Assembly (NCBI RefSeq): GCF_030272615.1
Contig: NC_081411.1
Span: 46,102,517 to 46,166,516 of the forward strand
Length of the DNA: 64,000 nucleotides
From: Cryptomeria japonica
Lineage: Eukaryota; Streptophyta; Pinopsida; Cupressales; Cupressaceae
Direction of reading: 5' to 3'
How positions within the stretch are numbered: the stretch's first letter is position 1; each line of letters opens with the position of its first letter. Made by a program: the position numbers and the translations under genes. This document shows positions 44,101 through 56,180 of this stretch, in pieces. A model generated the notes under the pieces. It searched no databases, was not told where the DNA came from, and saw only the letters and a program-made list of their open reading frames with translations.

Positions 44101-45806
44101 CCCTCCCTTAAGTGCAACTTAGGGGAATGCACTTAAGTCTACAATGCAAGTAAGCAATGCAAGATGGGTCCTGACTACATGGCCATGTTAGGTAGCCATG
44201 TACAAGTGCAAATGCAATCTCCCATAAATAAAGAAAGAGAGAAAAACCCAATGGGAAAAAACCCTCCCCTAAAAGAAAGATGATGAAAGCACACAATGCT
44301 CTCAATGATGAATGAGAGAGAAGAAGAGACCATGAAACCCCCCCTCAATTTTGAATCTCCTGCAAGGATGGTCCAATGATGATGACCAAAATACCTCCCC
44401 ATAAGGAAGTAAGAGAGTGAACATTGCACCAATAATGTCAAAGTGTGACAAAACCAAGTACCAAGTCAATGACGATGAATCACTCACTACAACAAAATGA
44501 AGATCAAGTATGGAGACAACCTACTTTGAGCATCATCTGGATAATCATAAATGGCAGAAATACTGGTACAATCTAAGTCTCACGGGATCCATGCACAAAT
44601 ATGTACAATCGAAGTCTCAACTAGAGCCATGCACCAAGTCTCACAAGATATTCCTAGTCTATGTGTACAAGAGGATTACATCAAATATGTCAACAATGAC
44701 AAGATACAAAGAGGTGTGGCACTTTATGATAGTGCGAGTACAATATTGCTTATGCAAGAGCATACAACATGATAGTACAAATCTTGAAACATGAAAATGT
44801 TGCCATTAAGAAGCCCTGTAGAATACTGCAGAAAAAGATGCCTCTAATTGGGATGTGGCCAAGAGATATAAAGGAGCAAATCGACCCCCCCCCTTGACTG
44901 TTGATTGGAAGTACTGCAAGACAGGTATGAAGTGACAAGAAAAAATTGTGTTCCCAATTTGACTTATTCCATGATATTTTTGTTTTTAAAAGATTTTTTT
45001 TAAAAAGGCTTATTAAAGAGAAAAAAATATTTTAAAAAAGTTTTTTTTTTTAATTAAAAAAACTTATTTAAAAAATAAGAAAAAGTAATTTTCTTTATTT
45101 ATTAAAAAAATTTAAAAAACCATTTAAAAATAAGAAAAAGTTAAATTTTTTTTATTATTAATAAAACTTTAACAAAGATTTAATTTTTTTTTAAAAAAGT
45201 GGAAAAGACCCTTGTAGGATCCACAGGTACCTTGCGTAGCAGGGCCTACGAGTGGCAGTAGGTGGCCTACAGTCACCGCGGGTACAGTTATGGGCCAATA
45301 AGGACCGCCGCCCCCCCCCCCCCGAAAGTTTCATCTTTTTTTTTTCTAAATTAATAAAAACAAAACAAAGATGCCCCCCCTAACATAAAATAATTTTGTT
45401 TTTGACCTATACCTGCAAGTCCGTACAACGGGCCAGGAGGGGAAATTTTTTCAAGTCAGGGTAACGGAGGCCAATTTCGATGAATTGACAATTGATCTTA
45501 GGGTTTTTGGGCCTTTTGAGTGCAATGATGATGACAGATTTGGCTAAAAATGCTCCAAAAATGCAGATCGCTATCGGGACAAGTCACCACCCTCCACCTT
45601 CAAATGACTCTAGATTTGGCCTCGGATATCGGATTTGGACCAAACAAAAGGCGATTATTAATTTCTCAAACCTCCTAAATCCAATGGTGACCTCAGATCT
45701 GACCCAAAAAGTTCCAATTATAACTTCCAATAGAAATCTCCAAAATGGAAAACCCCAAATTTCTTTCAATTGGCAAACAAATGGCATTCTAATGGCTTCG
45801 ATACCA
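44101..45806 (-). other. H interior, non-coding
   Basis: The left 200 bp match F's 3' untranslated part (53,854-54,050). The right part, like F's leader, has T/A homopolymer-rich sequence (44,980-45,200), a short GC-rich block (45,205-45,320, ending in a run of about 15 C) and the primer site. Open frames up to about 120 codons occur but carry no motif. Confidence 0.75.
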
Positions 45807-46315
45807 TGTGATATTTTGCCAAGATCTAGAGGCAATGGAAAGAATAAATAAGAGAGAACAAAATAGATGATAGGATTAAACTGTCTTCTATCAAGATGCA
45901 AAATATGATCAAGTGGATCATTACAAGATGTTGATTGATTTCCCATACAAACAATGTAGATGAGCTTGCTTATATAGGCAAGGCTATATGGATATGTGAG
46001 AACACAAACATGGCATGTGGCTCAATAAGAACAAGGGTAGGTAGGAAATAGGCGTTGTACATAGGAGAAACAATATAATATTCCACATGAGGTGGATCAC
46101 CCACCGAAGGTGGAATTATCACTCCACAATAAGTGGATATGATAGAGTAGTAATAAGATCAACACCATAAAAGGTGGAAATTATCCTACACACACTATCC
46201 CAATGTGGCACAAACACCCAAGTGTCTCATACCCAAACTAATATGAAATTCATTTCCTAAGTAAACTTAAGTAAGGTGTAATAATATCCATGATGAATAA
46301 TTATTTACACCAACA
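45807..46315 (-). repeat. H 5' LTR with TATA box
   Basis: 509 bp partner LTR. On the minus strand a TATATAAG box lies at 45,969-45,976 (plus strand cttatata). The same box sits in the F LTR, so the promoter is conserved between the autonomous and non-autonomous forms. Confidence 0.9.
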
Positions 46316-46320
46316 ATTAC

Positions 46321-47220
46321 AATTTACTTTGGAAAACTTGTGATGTCTTTGAATATGTTGTGTTTGTCAATGATTATTCCATCATCATTTGATCTTGTGG
46401 AAATGATGTGGTATTTTACAATGGATTATTAATTATGTCAAAGATTGATTTTAGTGGAACACTCACACCCAAGGATTTAGAGACAATCTTCTCAAGTGGT
46501 GTGATTGGTACTTCCTATTGTGCATTTATTTCATCTAGATGAGGTTCAAAACTCAAATAATTACCAAATTCATGTTGCATTTGTACATTAGTTTGATTAT
46601 TTGAAGTTGTAGCAGCTTCAATAATGCTTCTATACTTCTCGGGAAATAATCTAGACACTTTACTAAAGAACTTGTTCATTTTCTTTTCAATTTTTGGATT
46701 GCTAACAAATATTTCAACATCATGTGAATCATCAGAATTTGACGAGGAATCTGGTGGGTTATTTGGATCTATTTCTTTTTGAAGGTCTTGATTTGACCCA
46801 AATCCTTGTATAAGGTTTTGTTCCTCATATGAAATTGGAGGTTGCATGTCATATTGCTGGTTTAATTGATTGAAATCAAATTGTACACTCCCTAATGGTG
46901 TTGGCGGAACACTTCCAAATCCTAGTTTCATTGGGACAAATATAGGTTCATAAAATGGAGGTGGTCCCACCTGTATTGTCTTATATTGTGGTGGTGCATT
47001 TCTTGACAAACCCATATTTAGATCGAGTGACTGAGTCTAATATTGTTGCATTTCCATGTTTTGAGTGTCAACCATTGGAAAGGAAATGGTTTGATACATT
47101 GATTCGTGTGATTTCTTGGACTTAGAACTTGTTTCAACCGGCATGTCACTATGCAATTCAATATTTTTTTGGATTTTGAATGATGGATGCAACTAATGCA
47201 ACTTATAGATAATGACAATG
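46321..47220 (-). pseudogene. G2 gag N-terminal extension, part 2
   Basis: An open frame (47,015-46,515) is rich in P, Q, N and S: FGSVPPTPLGSVQFDFNQLN, SYEEQNLIQGFGSNQ, PPDSSSNSDDSHDVE. It ends with a more structured FFSKVSRLFPEKYRSIIEA. Upstream frames to about 47,220 are broken. It corresponds in position and composition to G1's frame at 1,208-2,807, although sequence identity is not obvious. H separates it from part 1. Confidence 0.65.
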
Positions 47221-49759
47221 CAACTTATGTTTTTTTTTTTGGTCTTTATGAAATTTTAGAATGACAAGGGTATGCAACTAAATGCAACCTAGATGATTGG
47301 CAATGCCACTTATATTTTTGGTCTTTTAAATTTTTGGAATGACAATGACATGCAACTAAATGGAGCTTTGAGGACTCCAAATGGCAATACAACCTAGGGT
47401 GACAGTGCAACCTATGGTTTTGATGATTTTGGAGATTTTAGACCAACCTTAAAAATGCAACCTTAAAGATTCAACCCTTAGGAAATTTAGATGATGTCTA
47501 GACCTTAAAAGCACAAGTTAACAAAATGACAAATGACAATGTCTCACATATATGCTCGTATACTAAGCTAGGTTCGACAAAATATTGTTGATGACAAAAG
47601 AGACAAAAGTTTGACAAGGTCTAGACTTCCTAACAATGACTTGGGGTTTTATCTAAAGAAATCAATTCTCAAGTATGACAAAACCTAATTTTGGACACTA
47701 TAATGCAAAAGGAAAAATGATCTAAGGTATAAACCCACAATATGATATGACAATGATACTATGGAATGACCTAGGATATACAAAATGACACCTAAGGAAA
47801 AGGACCTAAGGATGGTATGAAAAATGACACCTAAGAAAGGACCTAAGGATGGTATGCAAAATGATAATGAAAGAGAGGGAAATAATGCTAAAACTAAGTT
47901 CAAAATGAGTACACTTAATAATGAAAAGGATTAAATGGAATGCAATCACTATGTCTTAAAACCTAAGAGTGGACTATGAGTGACCGAAACCTAAGAGTGC
48001 ACTTTGTTTGATGAATGCTTTTGTTTTTTACTTTGTTTGGAAAATATTTTTACTTGTTTGAAAAATGATGCAAGACTCAACTTTTGACAAGCATATAAGA
48101 CAAAGTGTTTGGACTTGGACTCAAAATAATCATGCTTATTCATAACATATCCTATTGTGGGCTAGAACAATATCTGTTGAATTCACTTGCTCAATACAAC
48201 ATTTAGTTAGATAGATAGATGCTTGGTAGCACGGGCTCCCCCTTACAGTGCACTCACTTCTCGAGCATACAAAGATTCAAATTCAAGGGTCATCACTTAC
48301 CAAGAATTTTTCTATCTCTAACTCAAGAGTACATGAGAGGTATCTTTGGCATGGACGTATCACAATGCCTGAGCCAACAGATAGAATGGTTTTTCACATC
48401 TGAAAACAAGAGGTTCTAGTAAGGGTATCCATTCGAGTGGGCATAGATTCGATGAATTTAATCATCACTATGCCATTCGAGCACCTATTCCTTACAACTT
48501 TCATTGCAAACACAGTTATTTAGAGTGGTTGGAAGAGCTTGGTTTTAGCCCATCACCACTTTGGGTCGTTCCCTCTCACCCGACCTTATAGGATACTTGG
48601 GAGGCAGGTCCTCTAGAGGTTAACACATGAAAATCATCTAAGAAAACATGGTAAGCACTTGTTTATTAACCTTAAAAAATTGAAGTGTGAGCTAATCTAG
48701 AAATGACAAACACTATTTTTTATATGACTCTTTGACTATGACCTACACCAAATGCGTTAGTAGTTTCAATATTATGGTCTTCAACAAGTGAGAATAGATT
48801 CCACGTGAGGGAATCTGCATTAAATGAACATTCAAAGATTAATTCTAAAAATAAAAAAGACATACCAAACAATCACACCACATAATGAACAACTAACTAA
48901 CAAGTTAATCTAAGTAACAAAGTAATCTAAGTGAAAAAAGAAAAAATAGAACTTGTCTAACTTAACAAACAGATTTCCTAAGTTAAGAAAAAATTAATAT
49001 AGAAAAACAAATTTAAATCTAAATTTTAAAAACACATTTAATCTAAAATAAAAAATTATTCTAAATTTAAAAAATAAAATGAACTTTCTAACCTATAAAA
49101 ACAAAATTTCCTAAATTAAAAATGAAAATCTAATCTAAACTAAAAACAAAATTAAAGAAAAACCTAATTTAAATCAAAACTAAATATAATCTAAATTACA
49201 TCCAAATATAAATTAATAGAAATCAAATCTAAATCTAAAATAACAAAAATAGAATCTAAATCCAAACTAATTTAAAACTAAAAAAATAAACCAAAACTTA
49301 AAAAATAAACCAAAACAATCTAATTTACAACCAAAAAACAAGGAGCTAAAACAATCTATTTTAAAAAAAAATTAAATCTTGGACCAAACCATTTTCAAAT
49401 CAGCATAAAAATTATTTTTAAGTCTGCACAAAGGACATTTTTTCAAATTTGCACAAAAGTGGTTTTTAAATATGCCCAAAAGTAGTTTTAAATTTGCACA
49501 ACAATGGTTTTAAATATACACAAAAGTAGTGCATCAAAAAGACCTCTAAACTTGTTTTAAAATTATATCAAAATCTGCCCAAAACAAGGCATGTTGTTGC
49601 TTGAAAAGTGTAAATCCTTCCACAAAAAATCTGCAACTTCAAAAAACTTTAAAAAAAAATTAGATCCAAGAAGGTTCACATCGTGTTCACTAGAAAATGT
49701 TACTAGGAATTCTGGAAAACATCAAAGCCCACCATTAGTTAACCACGAAAACTAAGAAG
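47221..49759 (-). other. G2 leader, non-coding
   Basis: No gene. It contains repeated aatgcaacctat/gacaatgcaact phrases (47,200-47,460), ggacctaaggatggtatg repeats (47,790-47,870), a central block like G1's leader (47,900-48,700), and an A-rich low-complexity tract built of taatctaaattaaaa phrases (48,840-49,420). The plus strand reads catcaaagcccaccat at 49,720-49,735; its complement is a weak candidate primer site. Confidence 0.5.
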
Positions 49760-51180
49760 CTTATGAAATGAAATCATAATTCAATCAATAAAGACATGAA
49801 GAAAAAGCACTGAAATAAATGTAAACCAAGCACAAAGTACCTCCTGCATGGTTCTCCATTGTCCTTTCATCTCCAAATGTGATTTTGTGGATTTCACCTA
49901 CAAGTGCAATTGCAAGTGGAAGAAAGATTGATTTTGATAGCGTAAGGATACTAGAAGCATGGTTGATTGTGATGAGAAATGCATCCAATTTATAGAAAAA
50001 TTGGAGAGAGGACAACAATTAGCAACAAATCGATATTAGATGCGATTGGATCGAAGAATGGGAAAAATCAAATTGGAGAGAGCACAAAAATTAGCAAGAA
50101 ATCGATATTAGATGCAATTGGATTCAAAAATGAGAAAAATCAAATTTAAAAAGAATTACCATTGCACACTTTCCATGCAAGAGGATAAGACTAGCCATCA
50201 AATAATGTTAGGATAAGATTCCATATCCAAAGTCATGATGAATAAGGAAATATGCTTCCAAATTAAAGCACAAAAATAGCAACCACATGAGAGAGATAAT
50301 GAGTTGGAAATTAGGATTTAGCAATTAGGAAATTAGGTGAAAATGATGGATTAGAAATTACAAAATGAGAAAGTGATAAAATCAGAAATTAGGAAATTAG
50401 TAAATTAAGTGAATTAATTAATAATTTTTCATTCATTAATTAATTCACAAAACAGGGGGAATTAATTAGCCAATTAAATAAATATTTAATTAGGACAAGA
50501 AGACTTAGGATAAATGAATAAACTATTTAACCTAGAGGGAAAAGGACAAATAGGATTAAATGATTAAATCAGAGAACCCTATGAGATGAATTAGAAATGC
50601 AAGGACAATAATTAGGTCATGACAAAAGATAATTGATATAGGGTTGATTTGATCATATGATTTAATGATAAAAATTGGATAATTGATAAAGTGTCGAGGT
50701 TGATTGATAAAGATCAATTATAAAATTCATAGACATCAATTGATGAGGACCAATAACCAATCCACCTAATATTGACAAGAAATGATGATTGATTAAAGAT
50801 TGATAAAAGGTCGACTAAATGAATGTTGAATGACCAAAGACCAATTACATATCAATCGCAAATTGATAAGAGATTCATAAAGTGATGATTGATCGGGACA
50901 AAAACCTAATTCAATATTGAGAAGAGTTGGCGATGTCCAATTGACATGATAATATTGATATCGATCAAAAAATGCAATTGATAATGATAATGTTGACAAG
51001 ACGTAATTGAAATGCGGCAAATGCAAGAAACACAAAAGAAGGAAAAAATGTCAACAAATAATAAAGATCAAGGGTGGGACATAGAAGAAATGTTAATAGG
51101 ATGCGAAAACCATAAAATAAGGTCACGTGGACATGTTAAACTATGACACCGCAAGCGTTGACCATTTTTAGATGCCTACA
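49760..51180 (-). repeat. G2 5' LTR
   Basis: The outer end at 51,180 reads TGTAGGCATCTAAAAATGG on the minus strand. The inner end is uncertain. The body has many short repeats of gattgataaa/gatcaat type. A TATAAA box on the minus strand lies at 49,989-49,994, and transcription would start shortly after it. The same LTR, inverted, occurs at 34,248-35,312. The right flank is E's pol frame at 51,181. Confidence 0.7.
49998..50141. repeat. 72-bp tandem duplication in G2 LTR
   Basis: Two copies, 49,998-50,069 and 50,070-50,141, both starting aaattggagagag and containing aaatcgatattagatgc; they differ at several positions. It lies next to the TATA box. Confidence 0.88.
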
Positions 51181-53070
51181 AGTTTTACATAGAATATGTG
51201 GATCTAAAAGAAATAAAAGAGAAAATTATAGTAGATCAACTGGTAGGGGCTACCTTACAAGATAGTCACCCTTTATTAATAGATTTTCCAGATGAATTTG
51301 TGTTCACATTGGTAGCGTCCACTACTTGAAAATTTTATTTTGATGGTTCTTACACAAATCACGGAGTAGGAGCTAGAGTTTTGGTCATCACCCCTCGAGG
51401 TGATTCAATTCCAAAGTCATTCAAAATAAAATTTCCATGTAAAAATAATATATCTAAATACGAGGCTCTCATCATAAGGCTTCGCACTGTTATACAATGA
51501 AAGATCATAGAGCTACATGTTTATGATGATTCCCAACTGATTGTCAACCAATTCAATAATGACTATAACACTAAAAATGATTAATTGATGCCTTATAAGA
51601 AGATGGTTGAAGATCTCAATAAAAAACTTCAGCAATATCACTTTTGACAGATTTTCAAGAATGGAGAACAAGGCATCTGGCACCATGGGTACAGTGGGGT
51701 CTCTTCTAGACATGCCTAAAAATGAAACTCATTATAAATTCTTAGTAGAAAAACTGATGATACTATCATATGAGATTCTATCATCAGAATATGTGTGTGT
51801 AATTGTAGGTCCTGAGTCCCCATGGTATAACAAGATATACGCATATGCATGACCAATATATGTATCTTGAATTATCAAGAAACCAAAAGAAAACTTTCAT
51901 TCTTCAGGCATCCAAACATGCTATTATTGCTCACACATTGTATATAGAGAGCCTTGATGAAACACTTCTTTGATTTCTTAATTTCGAAGAAGCACAACTT
52001 GGCTTAAATGAGGAAAATGAAGGAATTTGTGGAGCATACTCAAGTGGTCCCACACTAGCAAAGAAGCTACTAAGAACAGGATATTATTGGCCTACTATGG
52101 AAAGGATGTCTATAGATATATACATAAATATAGACAATGTCAAGTACACAGAGACCTAATTCATGCACCTACGTAGGATCTCCAACCTATAACATCACCA
52201 TGGCCATTCTAAAAATGGGGGATATATCTTGTTGGTATATAAAGTTCATCCTACATCTTCTAATGGACATAGATTCATCTTGATAGCTATCGAATATTTC
52301 ACCAAGTGGGTCAAGCCAATACCTCTAACATACACGGTTGGTAAGAAGATTGATAAATTCATGCTTAACTACATCATCTCCTAGTACAGGGTGCCAATGT
52401 GTATAGTGACCAATAATGGACATCCATTTAAGAGTTAGGAAATGTGTGAGCTATGTGATCAATTTCAGATACAACAAAGATTTGGAACTCCATACTATAC
52501 ACAAAGTAATGGACAAGCAGAGGCAACTGACAAAATAATATTGAACATCCTAAAGAAATTTGTCACTGAAATAGGATGAGACTGTCATCTCTAGTTAAAT
52601 ACTGTTCTTTAGGCTTACAAAACAGGAGTGTGCAGGAGCGACACCTTATTCATTGGTCTATGGTTTAGAAGCAATTATTCCCACTGAGATAGAATTACGT
52701 TCATTAAGAGTTTCCTTGAAACACATTGTATGAAAAGAAGACTATCAAGTTGCAAGACTGCAAGCACTTGAAATGCTTGATGAAAATTATTAGAGCACAT
52801 TAAATCACTTACAAGGTTATCAAAATGGATTGAGAAGGAGCTACAATAAAAGAGTAAGGCCAAAGAATTTTGAAGTGGGAGATCTATTCCTCAAGTTGAA
52901 TCAAAGGAACCCAGTAGAATGTGAAAGGCTAGGAAAGTTTGAACCTAACTGGCTAGGTCCTTTTATTATAACAAGGGCCATTAGAAACAGAGCAAATAAT
53001 TTGCCTACCATGGAGGGAGATCAACTCTTTGACCCTATGAACAATATGCACCTTAAACGATACTACATCT
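51181..53070 (+). pseudogene. E: gypsy RNase H and integrase remnant
   Basis: Plus-strand pol tail. RNase H at about 51,215-51,520: EKIIVDQLVGATLQDS, then KFYFDGSYTNHGVGA with the catalytic aspartate, and KYEALII with the glutamate. Integrase at about 51,950-53,070: GICGAYSSGPTLAKKLL, YYWPTMERMS, IAIEYFTKWVKPIPL, VTNNGHPFKS (family has D-N-G; the first position is N), FGTPYYTQSNGQAEA and the C-terminal FEPNWLGPFIITRAI ... NMHLKRYYI with the stop. The 5' end is cut at 51,181 by the G2 LTR. Gag, protease and RT are absent. Several stops and shifts; non-functional. Confidence 0.88.
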
Positions 53071-53407
53071 AAGGGTTGGGTTAATTTAGGTTTTACTTGT
53101 TGCATTTGCATAATCATTTCCTTAAAAACACTGCATTGCATATAGTTTATTTCTCAAAAGAATCACATTCAAAACTCTTATGGTATATAGTTTCATCAAT
53201 AAAACAAGGCAATTGTCTCAATTAATCACTTCTCTACAAATGAATAAAGCGATGGTTATCACATTTCTTAGATACACAAGCTGGAAGCTTTCAAAACCTA
53301 AGGTCAATTATCTTCAACATCACCTTATGGTTAGGCTTTGTCTATGGTTGGTTAGAAGTTTCACTAATGTGCCTTGTCTCTCGAGTCTATTAATTGCTAT
53401 ATCTTAC
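53071..53407 (+). other. E 3' flank
   Basis: Non-coding sequence after E's pol stop. No LTR start is recognised before F interrupts it at 53,408. 53,403-53,407 (cttac) is the left copy of F's target duplication. Confidence 0.5.
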
Positions 53408-53853
53408 TGTAGGATTTTGCCAAGATCAAGGGCACAATGAAAAGCATAAAAGAGACAATAGAATGACAAGAACAAACTGTATTCTCATCAATATACAAAT
53501 GATCAACTAGATTAACCAATACAATGAATAGAGGCTTGCTTATATAGGCAAGGCCATATGGATGTATGAGCACACAAATATGACATGTGGCTCAATGAGA
53601 AACAAGGGTAGGTAAGAAATACTAAGGGTAGGTAGGAGAAATACTATAATATTCCACAAGAGGTGGATGACCCACCGATGTAGAGTGTAATAGCAAAATA
53701 AGACCACAAAAGGTGGAATTTCTCCTACAAGCTCTATCCCTAAGTGCACACTTCCCTAAGTGTCTCAAATACAAACTACGAAGAGATGCATTATCCTAAG
53801 TTAACGTAATTAAGTGTAATAATATCCATAATGAATATTTATTTATACCAACA
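53408..53853 (-). repeat. F 3' LTR
   Basis: 446 bp, TGTAGGATTTTGCC to ...tttataccaaca, nearly identical by eye to 59,842-60,288. Followed by cccccccttaagtg, the polypurine-tract complement. Confidence 0.94.
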
Positions 53854-54126
53854 CCCCCCCTTAAGTGCAACTTAGGGGAATGAAGACTCAAGTCAACAAT
53901 GCAAGATGGGTCTTGGCTACTAGGCCATGATAGGTACCCATGTACAATAGGCAAATGCAAGCAAAACTATGCAATGCAATCTCTCACAAATGGAGAAAGG
54001 GAGAAAACCCAGTGGGAAAAAACTCCCCCCCAAAAGAAAGATGAATGTACAAAAGACTCTCAACGAAGAAGGACAAAACCTCAAAGAGGATAAAGTCCCC
54101 CCCCCGCATAAGAGAGGAAGGAGAAG
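53854..54126 (-). promoter_or_regulatory. F 3' untranslated part and polypurine tract
   Basis: The complement cccccccttaag at 53,854 is the polypurine tract. Further C-runs (54,025-54,031; 54,098-54,106) are additional purine-rich stretches on the minus strand. No ORF. Confidence 0.75.
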
Positions 54127-56180
54127 TCAGCAAACCCCCCCTAATGAAACATCCCACACCCCCAAGAGAGCTTGCAACTGCTGGAACTTACTCTCAGTGA
54201 AAGGTTTGGTGAATATGTCAGCGACCTTCTCTGCTGTAGGAAAATATTGCAAATCAATGACCTGCTCCTGGATGAGCTCTCGTTTATAGTGCATATGAAT
54301 CTCAATGTGTTTTGTCCACTAATGCTGGACCGGGTTCTTCGAGATTGCAATAGCACTCCGATTGTCGCAATGTAGAACTGTCGGTCGTGGAGTGGTGAAA
54401 CCAAACTCTGTGAGAATCTGCTGGAGCCAAATGGTCTCAGTCGCTGCATTAACAGCGCCTCGATACTCAGCCTTAGTCGAAGAGAGAGCAATAGCATGTT
54501 GCTTCTTGCTCTGCCAACAAATGGGGCCAGAACAAAGGTGAAAACTATAACCAGAAGTATACTTATGATCATCAAGATAGCCAGCCCAATCGGAGTTTGT
54601 GTAACTAACCAAGCAAAGTCTTGTGGCTGCTGTAGAGTGAATCCCATAGTTATGTGTACCTTGGATGTAATGAAGGATGCATTTGGCGGCTTACCAATGA
54701 AGCTGATGTGGATCCTGCATGAAGCGGGAAACCATGCCAACTGCAAATGAAATATCAGGGCGTGTATGAGTCAAGTAGATGAGACTACCCACAAGCTTAC
54801 GATACAAAGTGGCATCAACTGGTGGAGAAGAACATTGAGCCTCAGGCTTGACTCTTGAAAGAAAGGGAGTTGGGCAGGCTTACAATCAGCCATATGAAAG
54901 TGTGCAAGTAGATCAAGAGAACACTTGGGCTGTGATAGTGTGATCCCAGAAGGTGACTGTGAAATCTCTATCCTGAGAAAGTAGTGCAAAAGACCCAAGT
55001 CAGTCATAACAAATCTATCATGCAAAGCAGATTTGACCCTGCTAATGATGGATGAAGTACTCCCTGTAATGATCAAGTCATCAACATAGAGAACAAGTAT
55101 CAAGTGAGAGTCATCCTATCTCAAAATGTAGACATTCAGATTGGAATGACACCTGGTGAATCCTGCGGAGAGAAGAAAGGAATCCATCTTGGCATACCAA
55201 GCCCTGGGGGCCTACTTAAGGCCATAGAGAAATTTCGTTAGTATCCTGGATGAAACCCTGCGGCTGCTCCATATAAATCTCCTCATCAAGATCAAAATGA
55301 AGAAAAGCACTTTTCACATCCATCTAATGTACAACCTAACCATGAGCTGCAGCAATAGCAAGTGTCAAGCGAATGGAGTTCATCTTGGCTACGGGGGCAA
55401 AGGTCTCAGTATAGTCAACACCTGCAACCTGAGAGAAACCTTTTGCAACAAGCTGAGCCTTATACTTATCCACACTACCATCCGCTACAAACTTGGTCTG
55501 ATAGATCCACTTACATCGAACCATCTTTCTCCCTTTAGGGAGATGGACTAGATCCCATGTGTTGTTCCTCATCAAGGAACTATACTCTTCCTTCATAGCT
55601 TGGTCCCACTTAGGAACCCCTGATGCTTCCCTGAATGTCTGTGGATCAGAAGTGGTAACAATGAATGCATGTGGAAGATCCTGATGTTGTGATTGAGTTC
55701 TCCGTGTATCAGAAGGATCCCCAACAAGAGAACTTGCAAACTCAAGTGTTTGTCGAGCCCAACGAGTTCTAGGTGGAGGTGGAGAATGAGGCTCCTCAAC
55801 TATAAGTGGACCCAATAGAGGTGTAACCCTGCGAGTCAGAGTTGAGGGAGTCTCATCATCTGAATCACTAACATCACTATCCACAATGGAGGAAGGTGGA
55901 GAAGGAAGAGAAGCTAAGCTAGGAGAGCTTTCCTCAAAGTGAATACTCCTCTCAATGAATACCTCATGTGTCTTTGGATCCATCAATCTATATGCCTTAA
56001 CACCCTTAGGATATCCAACAAATATGCAAGGTCGACTCTGAGGTTCCAATGCCTTGTGCTTCTGTCGAGGTATGGGAGCCCATGTTGGACACCCAAAGAC
56101 TCTGAAATGTCTCACAATTAGTTTCCTACTAGCCCAAGATCCAAAAGGATTAATACCTTGCAAAGCTTTGTGAGGAACCC
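54127..56180 (-). pseudogene. F pol: integrase C-terminus, RT, RNase H
   Basis: From 56,163: FRVFGCPTWAPIPRQK, CIFVGYPKGVKAYRL, a proline/serine-rich spacer, then RT: RCKWIYQTKFVADGSVDKY, KAQLVAKGFSQVAGVDY, QMDVK-type block (one stop before it) near 55,320. A shift between about 55,300 and 55,110 precedes LVLYVDDLIITGS (55,095-55,055) with an intact YVDD box, and a second shift near 54,700 restores the original frame. RNase H: YTNSDWAGYLDDHKYTSGY, SSTKAEYRGA, CDNRSAIAISKNP, then KVADIFTKPFTE and a stop at 54,127. Only the two shifts and a few stops prevent a full product. Confidence 0.93.

Larger units (their letters stand above)
43592..46315 (-). mobile_element. H: coding-free F-family derivative inside G2 gag
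   Basis: H is 2,724 bp with LTRs of 509 bp on each side (43,592-44,100; 45,807-46,315) and perfect flanks attac (43,587-43,591; 46,316-46,320). LTR phrases (attttgccaagatc, cttatataggcaag, aggtggatcacccaccga) and the interior start (ccctcccttaagtgcaacttaggggaatg) match F. The interior is only 1.7 kb and has no gag or pol. Primer-site position 45,795-45,806 (gcttcgatacca) differs by two bases from the canonical site. H is a non-autonomous relative that could have used F-family proteins. Confidence 0.92.
36136..51180 (-). mobile_element. G2: decayed gypsy (Tat-like) element, minus strand
   Basis: From right to left: 5' LTR (about 49,760-51,180), A-rich leader, Q/N-rich gag N-terminus, gag, protease, RT, RNase H and integrase, ending at a stop at 36,136. 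RT before integrase marks it as Ty3/gypsy. The phrase KPIKQKLRKMHSQVTILVKGKL and the C-terminal integrase YSLVYGAEA / KFEPNWVGPFII are typical of the plant Tat-like group. Without H (2.7 kb) it is about 12.3 kb, and the 3' LTR is missing. Many stops and shifts make it old. Its 5' LTR abuts E's pol at 51,181, so it probably inserted into E. Confidence 0.8.

Noticed and set aside
44510..45946. Several 90-120 codon frames inside H
   Set aside because: Present on both strands, overlapping, no motifs, and interrupted by homopolymers. H is best read as non-coding.
49720..49735. G2 primer site resembling the tRNA-Trp site of G1
   Set aside because: The minus strand starts TGGTG but differs from G1's site at about six positions, all transitions. 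Too weak to call, noted only as a candidate.
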